From CAZEDU01 sp964511185 (GTDB lineage: Bacteria > Myxococcota > Myxococcia > Myxococcales > Myxococcaceae), in the NCBI GenBank assembly GCA_964511185.1, contig CAZEDU010000151.1, positions 1 through 11,124 on the forward strand: a stretch of 11,124 bases of DNA, written 5' to 3'. Positions 1 to 7,564 of this stretch are shown here, in pieces. Each line of letters begins with the position of its first letter. Positions within the stretch are counted from its first letter, which is position 1. A program made the position numbers and the translations under genes. The notes under the pieces were generated by a model. That model did no database searches. It was given only the letters and a program-made list of their open reading frames with translations, and was not told the origin of the DNA.

Positions 1-532
1 GCCCGTAGGTGATGTCGGAGCGGTACGAGTCCTGGCGCTGCTTGTCGGTGAGGTCGTGGAGGATGCAGCCGACCGTCATCCCCAAGAAGCGGTGCACGCG
101 GCCCATCCACTCGGCGTCGCGGCGGGCGAGGTAGTCGTTCACGGTGACGACGTGCACGCCGCGCCCCGACAGCGCGTTCAAGTAGCTGGGCAGCGTGGCG
201 GTGAGCGTCTTGCCTTCACCGGTGCGCATCTCGGCGATGCAGCCCTGGTGGAGGAACATGCCGCCGATCAGCTGGACGTCGAAGTGGCGCTGGCCGATGG
301 TGCGGCGCGCGCCTTCGCGCACCAGCGCGAACGCCTCGAAGAGCAGCTCGTCGAGCGGGCGCCCGTTCTGCGCCTGCTCCTTCAACCGCGCCGTCTCTTG
401 GGGGAAGTCGGCGTCGGACAGCGCGCGCATGCGCGGCTCGAGCTCGTTGATCCGCGCGACCTTCGGCCACGCCTTCTTGAGCTCACGGTCGTTCTTGGTG
501 CCGATGAGCCTCTTCAGCGTCCACTCAATCAT
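1..532 (-). CDS. secA: Preprotein translocase ATPase SecA, N-terminal part (cut by window edge)
   Basis: SecA is the cytosolic motor that pushes unfolded preproteins through SecYEG using ATP. The first 177 codons are visible; the family usually has about 800-950 residues, so most of the gene lies beyond base 1. The start MIEWTLKRLIGTKNDRELKK matches the usual SecA opening. Residues 78-97 (TIGQRHFDVQLIGGMFLHQG) and the Walker A motif MRTGEGKT at 102-109 belong to nucleotide-binding domain 1. HVVTVNDYLARRDAEWM follows at about 127-143. The ATG at 532 is chosen because it gives the canonical N-terminus; a GGAG lies 10 bases upstream. An upstream ATG in another frame (about 549) closes after a few codons. 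The gap to the upstream kinase gene is 49 bases with no evident terminator, so read-through is possible. Family identity is very secure from the sequence. Confidence 0.97.
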   Translation of the reverse strand, partial: MIEWTLKRLIGTKNDRELKKAWPKVARINELEPRMRALSDADFPQETARLKEQAQNGRPLDELLFEAFALVREGARRTIGQRHFDVQLIGGMFLHQGCIAEMRTGEGKTLTATLPSYLNALSGRGVHVVTVNDYLARRDAEWMGRVHRFLGMTVGCILHDLTDKQRQDSYRSDITYG

Positions 533-581
533 GTCGGGAGGGCTCCATAGCGTCGGGCGGAGACCCGAGCAAGCGATACAG

Positions 582-2651
582 CTAGAGCGACGTCGAAGGG
601 TGCACGGCCGGAGGGTGGAACGGCAGCTCGACGGTGAAGCGCGTCTCCTGCCCTGGCTGGCTCTTCACGCCCACCTGGCCGCCCAAGCTGCGGACGATTT
701 CGCGCGTGATGTAGAGGCCCAGGCCCAACCCGCCGTAGTGGCGCTCGGACACCGCGCGCTCGAACCGCTCGAAGATGCGCCCCTGCACCTCGGGCGCGAT
801 GCCGATGCCGTGGTCGACCACTTCCAGGCGCGCGCGCCCGCCAATGGCCTGCACGCGGACCTCCACCGGATTGCCCGCGCCGTACTTGAGCGCGTTGTCG
901 ACCAGGTTGGTGACCACCTGCTCGAGCCGCAGGCGGTTCCACTTGCCGATCACCTGGCGCTCGGCCCAGACGCGCAGCCGCCTCCCTTCGGGGGACTCGC
1001 TCTGGTAGCGGCTCGCGACCTCCTGCACCACCGTCGACAGATCCACCGGCTCGAGCTCGAAGCGAAACCGCCGCTGGCTGATCCGCGAGACGTCGAGCAG
1101 GTCGCCCACCAGCTCGCTGAGCTTGCGGACCTGGCGGTGGCCCACCTCGGTGGAGGAGAGGATGATCGGCGTGAGCGGGTTGTCCGGCTGGCGCTCGGCG
1201 GCGCGGCGGAGCACCTCGAGCTTGAGCGACAGCGGCGTGAGCGGCGTCTTGAGCTCGTGGCTGGCCACCGAGAGGAACACGTCGCGCACGCGCACCGCCT
1301 CTTCGAGCTGCGCCGCGTGCTGGCGCCGCTCGTCGACGTTGGCGCGCAGGTCCCGCGTCATCGCCTCGAGCTGCCGCCGGGTGCGCACTTCCTGGGTGAC
1401 GTCGACGCCGAAGCTCACCACCGAGTCGACCTGGCCGTTCTCGTCCCGCAGCGGCAGGTAGGTGATGTCGAGGAAGAGCTCCGGCGCGTTGGCCTCGCAG
1501 CGGGGGATCTGCACCTCCTTCCCGGAGAACGGCTCGCCGGTCCGAAACGCCTCGTCGAGCTTCTGGAGAATCGGGTGGCCCGACAGCTCGGGCAGGGCTT
1601 GGCGTATCGGCAGGCCGATGAGCCGCCGGGTGCCGGCGAGCGCCTGGTAGGTGGGGTTGACCAGCTCGAACACCTGCTCCGGGCCGCGCCGGACGCTGAT
1701 CGAGGCAGGCAGGCGCATGAGCACGTCCAGAAAGCGCCTGCGCTCCGCGTCGGCCCGCAGCTCCGCGGCGTGCCGGTCGGCATCGGCGAGGACCTGCTGG
1801 GTGACGTCGCGTTGAATTCCCCACGCCCGGATGAGCAGACCGTCTTCCAGCACGCCGACCCACATGTTGCGCATGATCTTCAAGCGGCCTTGCGCGTCCA
1901 CCTCGCGCGAGTCGGCGTCTTCGAGCCGGTAGCCGTGGGTGATGAACGTGCGGAGGTACTCGAGGTTCGTCGGGTCGCTCCGGTCGAGCAGCTCCGGCAC
2001 GCGCTTGCCGACGAGCAGGCTGGCGTCGGCCAGCCCGTACCCGCGGGCGAACGCGTCGTTGCACTCGGCCAGGTAGCCGCGCTCGTACACGCGCTGAATC
2101 TGCTCCTCGACCGGCAGCCGCGTGTCGATGGGGGTGTCCAGGTCGAGCCGCCAGATGCCTTCGGTGCTCCGGTGAATGAAGGTCCGGTACCGCTCCTCGG
2201 ACTCGGTGAACGCCAGCCGCGCGCGCTCGGCCGCGGCGAGCTCGCCGGTCACGTCCTCGAACACGATGGCCAGGTGGGCGCCAGGGCCGTCGCGCGCGCC
2301 GACCGCGAAGAAGGTGAGCGAGAGCGCGACCCGGCTCGACCGCAGGCGCGCCCAGGGGAGCTCCTTGGCGAGGTACCACTCCGCCGGCATTCGAACGGTC
2401 TGCCCGGCGAGCGCGCGCTGGGCCGCCTCCGCCCAGCCCCAGGCGCGGCCCCCCACGTCGTCGAACAGCGAGAGCCTGCCTGGCGCCCCGGCGCCAAAGA
2501 GCCGCTGAAAGGCGGGGTTGGTGGCGACCGACCGCCCGTCCGCCGTGAACAGGCCGCACGCCACCGGAGCGTGCTTGAAGAAGGCGGCAAGCAACTCGGC
2601 GGAATCGTAGGCGGGCGAGAACGTCTGCGGCTGCTCAAACACAGTGGACAC
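582..2651 (-). CDS. Soluble multi-PAS sensor histidine kinase
   Basis: A 689-residue histidine kinase predicted to autophosphorylate and pass phosphate to an unidentified response regulator. PAS-like modules lie at about 20-135, 150-285 and 300-422. The second has the opening STEGIWRLDL and the segment AECNDAFARGYG, and ends GIQRDVTQQ; the third ends GVDVTQEV. A charged, probably coiled-coil helix at about 422-457 leads to HisKA with H-box FLSVASHELKTPL, phosphoacceptor His465. The HATPase_c domain shows N-box TNLVDNALKYG (581-591), G1 DHGIGIAP (613-620), F-box IFERFER (626-632) and G2 GGLGLGLYI (640-648). No membrane segment or receiver domain is seen, so a cytosolic sensor is inferred. The start is GTG with an in-frame TAG directly upstream, so it cannot be longer; no good ribosome site is visible and a nearby downstream start (GTG codon 4) is possible. 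It lies between an ABC/anchored-protein group and secA. The signal and partner are unknown. Confidence 0.93.
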   Translation of the reverse strand: MSTVFEQPQTFSPAYDSAELLAAFFKHAPVACGLFTADGRSVATNPAFQRLFGAGAPGRLSLFDDVGGRAWGWAEAAQRALAGQTVRMPAEWYLAKELPWARLRSSRVALSLTFFAVGARDGPGAHLAIVFEDVTGELAAAERARLAFTESEERYRTFIHRSTEGIWRLDLDTPIDTRLPVEEQIQRVYERGYLAECNDAFARGYGLADASLLVGKRVPELLDRSDPTNLEYLRTFITHGYRLEDADSREVDAQGRLKIMRNMWVGVLEDGLLIRAWGIQRDVTQQVLADADRHAAELRADAERRRFLDVLMRLPASISVRRGPEQVFELVNPTYQALAGTRRLIGLPIRQALPELSGHPILQKLDEAFRTGEPFSGKEVQIPRCEANAPELFLDITYLPLRDENGQVDSVVSFGVDVTQEVRTRRQLEAMTRDLRANVDERRQHAAQLEEAVRVRDVFLSVASHELKTPLTPLSLKLEVLRRAAERQPDNPLTPIILSSTEVGHRQVRKLSELVGDLLDVSRISQRRFRFELEPVDLSTVVQEVASRYQSESPEGRRLRVWAERQVIGKWNRLRLEQVVTNLVDNALKYGAGNPVEVRVQAIGGRARLEVVDHGIGIAPEVQGRIFERFERAVSERHYGGLGLGLYITREIVRSLGGQVGVKSQPGQETRFTVELPFHPPAVHPSTSL

Positions 2652-2697
2652 CTAGAGAGAACATCTGTCGGCGAAGGCGGCCTTGCACGCCCCACCA

Positions 2698-2716
2698 GCG
2701 CGCGGGCGGCGCGCGC
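2698..2716. other. GC-rich perfect hairpin between the anchored-protein gene and the kinase gene
   Basis: Seven perfect base pairs (gcgcgcg / cgcgcgc) enclose a five-base loop. It sits in the 82-base gap after the stop at 2734 and before the kinase GTG at 2651. On the minus (transcribed) strand no T-run follows, so it is not a classical intrinsic terminator in that direction. On the plus strand the sequence after it is pyrimidine-rich (gctcttctttcccc). It could slow polymerase, protect an mRNA end, or be a by-product of GC-rich sequence. Confidence 0.35.
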
Positions 2717-2733
2717 GTCAGCTCTTCTTTCCC

Positions 2734-3813
2734 CTAACGGCCGGCGTCCGCAGAGGCACGGCAGAAGGCGAGCTGGCGCTCGACCACCTCGAGCGGAAGC
2801 GCCAGGTCGAGGTCGAACGAGTCTCCCACGGGCCGGACGCGGGCGAAGTCGAGCAGCTCGGCGAGCTGCTCGTCCCCTTTCGCCTTGGCCTCGAGCCGGA
2901 GCATCGAGAGCGCGCCGCCCAAGCTCTTCGCCACGTCCCCCACCTCGGCCTGGTCGCGGCCTTTCACGCGCGCGGTCATCGTCACGTCGGACCGCGTGTC
3001 GACGTGGAGCTCGATGTTCTCCGCCATGTCCTTGACCCTTCGCACCAGCGCGTCATCGCGCGCCGGGCCGAGGAGCGTGTCGAGGAACTCCCTGGAGACG
3101 ACGCCGTAGACGTCGCCGTAGCTCTGCTCCTCTGAGAAGAGCGGCGGCGGCAGCTCGGCCCGCCCCTCGAGGCCGTCGAAGACGCGGCGCAGCTCGCCTT
3201 CGTCCCGCGCCACCACCATCAGCTCGTCGCGCCAGATGCCGATGGCCTCGCGCGGGCCGGCGCCGGGCGCGCTGCGCGAGAGGATGGTGCCGTGGTCGCC
3301 GTAGCGCGCGGCCGACGCGTTCTGGACCAGCCGCTCCCAATGCGCGCCGGCGAAGTGGCCGGAGACGATGACGTTGCTGCCGTTGAAGGCGATGCGGTCC
3401 ACCGCCTCGAGCGGGTCGACCCCCAGCTCCCGCTTGACGCGCTCGAACCCGTCGCGGCTCCTCTGCCGCTGCTGCAGACACTCGACCAGGAGCTGCCCCA
3501 CCGGCGAGTGACGGATGGCGTTGGCCTCCACCACCATCGCCATGCCCTTCCCCATGCTGAGCGCGGCGAGCACCGGGTCTCTCCTCGTCGGCGGCGGGGC
3601 GGGCGGCGCCCCTGGGTCGGCCGGCGTGGCCGGGGCGATGGGCGCCAGCGTGCGGCGCGCCTCGAGCCGTTTGGCCTGGGCGCGCGTGAGGTGCCGGGGG
3701 AACTTCACCTCGGCCCGCTCGGCGGGCTTCGGCGCGGGGTCGGTGAACGCGAGCCACAAGGCGCCCCCGAGGAGGAAGGCGGCGCCTACGAAGAGCCAGC
3801 GGTAACGCCTCAT
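2734..3813 (-). CDS. Membrane-anchored protein of unknown function, coupled to the ABC permease
   Basis: A 359-residue protein whose family I do not recognise. The N-terminus MRRYRWLFVGAAFLLGGALW is a short positive stretch followed by a hydrophobic helix (about 7-23). It is probably an uncleaved anchor, as no lipobox cysteine is present. A Pro/Ala-rich linker (about 55-80) leads to a periplasmic domain (about 81-355) rich in alternating strands and helices. Recognisable local segments are GVDPLEAVDRIAFNGSNVIV (131-150) and DNA-unrelated charged helices near 250-320; no catalytic motif stands out. The start is ATG two bases after the permease stop (TAG-AC-ATG), with GGAGAAGGA ending 9 bases before it inside the permease gene, so translation is very likely coupled. 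An upstream extension in this frame would only run through the permease and ATPase genes and is discounted. A role as accessory partner of the exporter is inferred only from this linkage. Confidence 0.85.
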   Translation of the reverse strand: MRRYRWLFVGAAFLLGGALWLAFTDPAPKPAERAEVKFPRHLTRAQAKRLEARRTLAPIAPATPADPGAPPAPPPTRRDPVLAALSMGKGMAMVVEANAIRHSPVGQLLVECLQQRQRSRDGFERVKRELGVDPLEAVDRIAFNGSNVIVSGHFAGAHWERLVQNASAARYGDHGTILSRSAPGAGPREAIGIWRDELMVVARDEGELRRVFDGLEGRAELPPPLFSEEQSYGDVYGVVSREFLDTLLGPARDDALVRRVKDMAENIELHVDTRSDVTMTARVKGRDQAEVGDVAKSLGGALSMLRLEAKAKGDEQLAELLDFARVRPVGDSFDLDLALPLEVVERQLAFCRASADAGR

Positions 3814-3815
3814 GT

Positions 3816-4649
3816 CTAGAAGTCCTTCTCCTCGAAGCGCCAGAGCCCGACCGCGAGCGCCGCGGCGGCGAACAACGCGCACGCCACCACCGGCCTTCCC
3901 AGCTGGCCGAGCGAGAGGGGCTCGTGCGCCGCCCACCGCGCTCCGTCGCGCGCCAGGGTGGCGATGGGCGGAAACGGCGCGGTGAGCACGAGGAAGGCGC
4001 CGCGCCGGAAGCCTTCGGCGAACATCGGCGCGAGCTGGTCGCGGAAGCTCGCGACCACGCTCAAGACGAAGACGCCGATGCCGCTCGCCGCCGAGACGGC
4101 CGCGCTGCGCACCCAGACCGCCGCCAGGAGCATCACCGCGTAGATGGCGCCGAAGGCGAGCACGGTGAGGAACGCGGCCACGAGCGGCCGCGCCGTCCAC
4201 AACCCGGCCTTCAGCCCCAACAGGAGCGTGAGCCCACCGGCGCCATAGGCAGTGGCCACGACCGCCAGGGTCATCACCCCGAGGTAGGTACCCAACAAGA
4301 GGTCCCTCCGCCGCAGCGGCATGGCGAGCAGGTACTCGATGCGACCGGCGGCCAAGAGCGAGGGCGCGAAGTCGGCGCACGCCAGCGTGCCGAAGACGAT
4401 GCCGCCGTAGAACACCAAGTAGGTCGCGGCCTGCAGCACCGGCCGCAGCACCACGTCGGCGGCGCGGATGTCCGGGTCCACCAGCTTGCCGAAGAGCCGG
4501 GTGGCGGCCAGAGCGCCGTCGACCACCTCGACCTGCAGGCCCACGCCGAGCGCGCCCAGGCCCAAGGTGAGGGCGATGGCGAGCCCCAGGAACCACCTTC
4601 GCCGCGCCGCCTCGCGCAGCAGGTCGCGCATCACCGCGAGCGCCTTCAC
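3816..4649 (-). CDS. ABC-2 type transporter permease
   Basis: The membrane half of an ABC exporter, 277 residues, in the inner membrane with the adjacent ATPase. About six hydrophobic helices can be seen near 18-38, 73-93, 117-145, 155-178, 183-202 and 253-270. The cytoplasmic stretch EYLLAMPLRRRDLLLGTYLG (105-124) is the typical ABC-2 coupling region, and the C-terminus GLWRFEEKDF is also typical of the family. The start is GTG at 4649, overlapping the ATPase TGA by four bases (GTGA); GGGAGG ends 6 bases upstream and supports it. A second candidate, ATG at codon 7, is less well placed. The substrate cannot be told from sequence; related ABC-2 systems move drugs, lipids, polysaccharides or peptides, or act in gliding and copper systems. 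Confidence 0.92.
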   Translation of the reverse strand: MKALAVMRDLLREAARRRWFLGLAIALTLGLGALGVGLQVEVVDGALAATRLFGKLVDPDIRAADVVLRPVLQAATYLVFYGGIVFGTLACADFAPSLLAAGRIEYLLAMPLRRRDLLLGTYLGVMTLAVVATAYGAGGLTLLLGLKAGLWTARPLVAAFLTVLAFGAIYAVMLLAAVWVRSAAVSAASGIGVFVLSVVASFRDQLAPMFAEGFRRGAFLVLTAPFPPIATLARDGARWAAHEPLSLGQLGRPVVACALFAAAALAVGLWRFEEKDF

Positions 4650-5572
4650 GGCTCGCCTCCCACCGCGCGCTGGAGCAAGGACTCGAGGTCCTCGGCGTGC
4701 TGCTTGAGCTCCAAGAGCACCGCCCCACCCGCCCGCGCGCGATCCAGCGCCGCGTTGAGCCGCGCGGCGTCGACGTGGTCGAGCTGCCAGGGGCCGTCGG
4801 CGTTGGAGCGGGTGAAGCCGGCCGCGGCGATGGCGGCCTCGGCGCCGCCCTCGAAGCGCGCGCGCCACCGGTCGGGCGCGGAGAGCAGCGTGGAGAGCGG
4901 CCCTTCGCGCACCAGCCGCCCGTCCACCAAGACGCCGATGCGGTCGCACACGCGCTCGGTCTCGCTGAGCAGGTGCGAGTTGAGCAGCACGGTGGCGCCG
5001 CGCTCGAGCTCGCGCTGCAAGAGCGAACGCATCTGGGCGCGGCCGAGCGGGTCGATGCCGTCGGTGGGCTCGTCGAGCACGAGCAGCTCCGGCGCGCCGA
5101 CCAGCGCCGAGGCGATCCCCAGCCGCTGCTTCATCCCCTTCGAGAAGCCGCCCAGCGGGCGCGACGCCGCCTCGGTCAACCCCACGCGCTCGAGCAGCCC
5201 CTCCAGCTCGCCCCTCTTCGGCGTGTGGCCGCGCATGCGGGCGACGCTCCCGAGCAGCTCGAGCGGGCGCCAGGCCTTGGGCAGGTGCAGCCGTTCGGGC
5301 AGGTAGCCCACCTTCGCGCGCGAGCGCGGGTCCTCGGGGGCAAGGCCCATCACCCGCGCCGAGCCGCCGGTCGCGCGCACGATGCCGAGCAGAATCTTGA
5401 TGAAGGTCGTCTTGCCCGCGCCGTTGGGGCCGATGAGGCCAAAGGCCGAGCCGCGGGGGATGCGCAAGGTCACGCCGCTCAGGGCGTGGACGGCGCGGCG
5501 CGAGGGCCAGCGCCGAAAGGACTTGGCGAGCGAAACCGCTTCGATGGCGTTCTCGCCCGCGCCGCTGAGCAT
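4646..5572 (-). CDS. ABC transporter ATP-binding protein
   Basis: A 308-residue ATPase that powers the ABC-2 permease encoded next. It shows Walker A GPNGAGKTT (48-56), the Q-loop region replaced by GYLPER (89-94) as in the CcmA/NatA/drug-exporter subgroup, signature FSKGMKQR (143-150), Walker B LLVLDEPTDGID (163-174) with catalytic Glu168, and switch His200. The C-terminal 70-80 residues form the variable extension common in this subgroup. The ATG at 5572 gives a normal N-terminus (ENAIEAVSLAKSF). The nearest Shine-Dalgarno-like GGAG is 12 bases upstream, which is long. The gene follows the M23 peptidase stop by 50 bases and overlaps the permease start by four bases, so the three downstream genes look co-translated. 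Confidence 0.96.
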   Translation of the reverse strand: MLSGAGENAIEAVSLAKSFRRWPSRRAVHALSGVTLRIPRGSAFGLIGPNGAGKTTFIKILLGIVRATGGSARVMGLAPEDPRSRAKVGYLPERLHLPKAWRPLELLGSVARMRGHTPKRGELEGLLERVGLTEAASRPLGGFSKGMKQRLGIASALVGAPELLVLDEPTDGIDPLGRAQMRSLLQRELERGATVLLNSHLLSETERVCDRIGVLVDGRLVREGPLSTLLSAPDRWRARFEGGAEAAIAAAGFTRSNADGPWQLDHVDAARLNAALDRARAGGAVLLELKQHAEDLESLLQRAVGGEP

Positions 5573-5622
5573 GGTTCTAACGGGCTCCGGAGGTCACGCC
5601 GGCCCACGAGGCCGCGGGCGCG

Positions 5623-6543
5623 TCACTCGTCGAGGATGAACTTGCGCGGGTTCTGCGGCAGGCCGTTCACGCGCACTTCGTAGTGCAGGTGGGGGCCGGT
5701 GGAGCGGCCGGTGTTGCCGATGGCGCCGATGAGCTGGCCACGTTTGACCTTCTCGCCCGCCTTCACCTTCATCGCCGACAGGTGGCCGTAGCGCGTCTTG
5801 ATGCCGTAGCCGTGGTCGATGACGAGCACGTTGCCGTAGCCGCCTTCCAGGCCGGCGAACACCACCGTGCCGTCGGACGGGGCGATGATGTCCTTGCCGT
5901 GCGGGCCGGCGATGTCGAGCCCCGCATGCATCACCCGCTCGGCGGTGTACGGGTCGATGCGCTGTCCGAAGTCGGAGGTCACCCAGCCGCGCGCCGGCCA
6001 AGTCGAAGGGGTGGAGGCGAGGAGCGACTTCTGGTCCTGGAAGTACGCCGTGAGCTCTTGCAGGCTCTGCTCCTGGCGGGTCGCCTCGGCCGAGAGCTTG
6101 TCGAGCCGCGAGTTGAGCGCCTTGGGGCTCTCGGACGTGGTCAGCCGGGTGAACTGGTTGTCGCTGCTCGAAAGGACGACGGTGCCCGGCTCGGCCTCGG
6201 TGGGCCCCATCGCCAGGTTGCGCTGCGGGTCGGACAGGAGCGTGATGGCCCGGAGCTTCTGGTCGAAGCGCTCGACGCGGTCGAGGGTCGTGCCGATGTG
6301 GTCGATGCGTTCGCGAATCGCCTTGAGCTGGCCCTTGAGGGCGAGATTCTCCTCACGAAGGATTCGGTTCTCGGAGGCGTCCTTGGCGACCACCAAGTAG
6401 TGGACCGTGCCGCCCAGGACGAGGGCCAGAAGCACGGCCAACGCGCCGCCCACCTGGAGCAAAAGCCGCCGGTGAAGGCGATAGCGTTTGACCTGTGAGC
6501 TGTGGTCGGGAACGACAATGAGGGTGAAGGCTTTGTTTCCCAA
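5623..6543 (-). CDS. M23/LytM-family peptidoglycan endopeptidase, membrane anchored
   Basis: A 306-residue protein expected to cut peptide cross-links of peptidoglycan in the periplasm. A basic cytoplasmic tail (1-27) precedes one membrane helix (about 28-52). A heptad-rich region follows (about 55-100 and again 140-175), then the LytM domain at about 186-304. Zinc and catalytic residues are complete: HAGLD (His206, Asp210), GHLS (His254) and HLH (His285, His287). An intact set argues for an active enzyme rather than a degenerate EnvC/NlpD-type activator. The start is TTG at 6543, supported by AAGGGG seven bases upstream; no better ATG or GTG fits. It is preceded by a probable promoter and followed 50 bases later by the ABC genes. 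The domain call is secure; the exact role in growth or division is inferred. Confidence 0.94.
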   Translation of the reverse strand: MGNKAFTLIVVPDHSSQVKRYRLHRRLLLQVGGALAVLLALVLGGTVHYLVVAKDASENRILREENLALKGQLKAIRERIDHIGTTLDRVERFDQKLRAITLLSDPQRNLAMGPTEAEPGTVVLSSSDNQFTRLTTSESPKALNSRLDKLSAEATRQEQSLQELTAYFQDQKSLLASTPSTWPARGWVTSDFGQRIDPYTAERVMHAGLDIAGPHGKDIIAPSDGTVVFAGLEGGYGNVLVIDHGYGIKTRYGHLSAMKVKAGEKVKRGQLIGAIGNTGRSTGPHLHYEVRVNGLPQNPRKFILDE

Positions 6544-6550
6544 CGAAAAG

Positions 6551-6556
6551 CCCCTT
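6551..6556 (-). promoter_or_regulatory. Ribosome binding site that decides the TTG start of the M23 gene
   Basis: On the minus strand AAGGGG is followed by seven bases and then TTG at 6543. This spacing is normal and supports an unusual TTG start for the peptidase. Confidence 0.6.
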
Positions 6557-6645
6557 CGCGTCGACGTCGTGCTCGAGCCCTACGCCAGTCTAGGCGCGCG
6601 CAAACGAAACGGTAATTAAGCTTCCGCCCCCTTGGAAGGCCGACG

Positions 6646-6675
6646 CGAGTAGCACCCACAACAAAATAGTGTCAA
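6646..6675 (-). promoter_or_regulatory. Candidate sigma-70-type promoter for the M23-ABC group
   Basis: In a locally A/T-rich stretch the minus strand carries a perfect TTGACA at 6675-6670. Eighteen bases on is TACTCG (6651-6646), preceded by TG one base earlier, a weak extended -10 match. The -35 is convincing; the -10 is poor, and a -10-like TATTTT sits right after TTGACAC without a good -35 of its own. Transcription would begin near 6640, giving a leader of roughly 95 bases before the TTG at 6543. No other promoter-like sequence in this gap is better. Confidence 0.45.
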
Positions 6676-6698
6676 GGCAAACAGACTTGTGCCGACAC
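6659..6698 (-). terminator. Candidate intrinsic terminator after the PP2C gene
   Basis: On the minus strand, 12 bases after the phosphatase stop, GTGTCGGCA pairs with TGCC-TT-GACAC: nine base pairs with a two-base bulge around a ten-base loop (6698-6669). It is followed by TATTTTGTTG. The T-rich tail is interrupted, and the stem is only moderately stable, so it may be leaky. Its 3' arm contains the TTGACA of the next promoter. Confidence 0.5.
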
Positions 6699-6709
6699 CG
6701 AACCAACCC

Positions 6710-7507
6710 CTACGACGACAGCACCTTCACAACGATGACGGTGATGTTGTCGTCGCCCCCCCGGTCGTTGGCGAGCTCGATGAGCTTCTTGGGGGTGTCC
6801 TCGAACGGCGTCTTGCGGACGACATCGAGCAGCTCCTTGTCCTCGAGCATGTTGGCCAGGCCGTCGGAGCAGAGGACGAAGAGGTCGCCCGGCTCGGTGA
6901 CCAAGCCCATGACATCGACCTGCACTTCCTCCTCGAAACCCACCGACCGGGTGATGATGTTCTTGTACCGGGAGTGCTTGGCCTCCTCCGGCGTGATCAT
7001 CCCCGCTTTGATCTGCTCGTTGACCAGCGAGTGGTCTTCGCTGATCTGCTGAATCAGGTCCCCGCGGATGAGGTAGGCGCGGCTGTCGCCGACGTGAGCG
7101 AAGAAGGCCTGGTCGTCCTTGACCATCAGCGAGATGACCGTGGTGCCCATGCCCGCAAGGCGCGGGTCTTCCTGCGCGGCGTGGAAGATGGACACGCAGG
7201 CCCGCTCGACCGCCTCGCGGATGATGTCGGGCAGCGGTGACTCTTGGAGGGTGGAGGTGAGGGCGAACGGGGTGTTGGCGCTCTCCCGAATCTTCCTCAG
7301 CTCGCGGTCGATGGTCTCGACCGCGATGCGCGACGCGGTGCCGCCGCCCGCGTGGCCGCCCATGCCGTCGGCCACGACGTAGAGTTGCAGGTCCTCGTCG
7401 ATGAGGAAGCTGTCCTCGTTGTGATTTCGCTTTCGGCCGACGTCGGTGAGACCCACCGACACCACTTTTCGGGGCGGAGCCGAGGTCTGGCCGGCGGTTC
7501 TCGACAC
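6710..7507 (-). CDS. PPM/PP2C-family serine/threonine protein phosphatase
   Basis: A 265-residue metal-dependent phosphatase that removes phosphate from Ser/Thr of proteins, the usual counterpart of Hanks-type kinases. Family motifs occur in order: RNHNED (27-32), VVADGMGGHAGG (44-55) with metal-binding Asp47, GMGTT (119-123), HVGDSRAYL (138-146), EDHSLV (157-162), ITRSVG (185-190), CSDGL (213-217) and DDNITVI (252-258). All key aspartates are present, so activity is expected. There is no membrane helix or extra sensor domain; it is a stand-alone cytosolic catalytic domain of standard length. The start is GTG at 7507 with no clear ribosome site; GTG codons 15 or 16 are alternatives that would still leave the whole catalytic core. 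It follows recN by 57 bases without a visible terminator. No protein kinase gene is in the window. Confidence 0.96.
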   Translation of the reverse strand: MSRTAGQTSAPPRKVVSVGLTDVGRKRNHNEDSFLIDEDLQLYVVADGMGGHAGGGTASRIAVETIDRELRKIRESANTPFALTSTLQESPLPDIIREAVERACVSIFHAAQEDPRLAGMGTTVISLMVKDDQAFFAHVGDSRAYLIRGDLIQQISEDHSLVNEQIKAGMITPEEAKHSRYKNIITRSVGFEEEVQVDVMGLVTEPGDLFVLCSDGLANMLEDKELLDVVRKTPFEDTPKKLIELANDRGGDDNITVIVVKVLSS

Positions 7508-7564
7508 GAGCGGGAATGCTAGGCGAGCCCCCGGGTCAGGGCAAGGCGAGTGCGAGGTTGTCCC

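Noticed and set aside
195..3035. A 946-codon open frame on the plus strand
   Set aside because: It lies opposite secA, the histidine kinase and the anchored-protein gene, all of which have clear family motifs. Its translation is low-complexity Arg/Ala/Leu/His-rich with no recognisable domain. It is a GC-skew shadow.
3924..5306. A 460-codon plus-strand frame opposite the ABC genes
   Set aside because: Antisense to the permease and ATPase, Arg/Gln/His-rich, no motifs; a shadow of real genes.
6621..6638. Small hairpin (cttcc / ggaag, 8-base loop) in the M23 leader
   Set aside because: Only five base pairs, and the following minus-strand sequence CTTAATTACC has no T-run; too weak to call a terminator or riboswitch.
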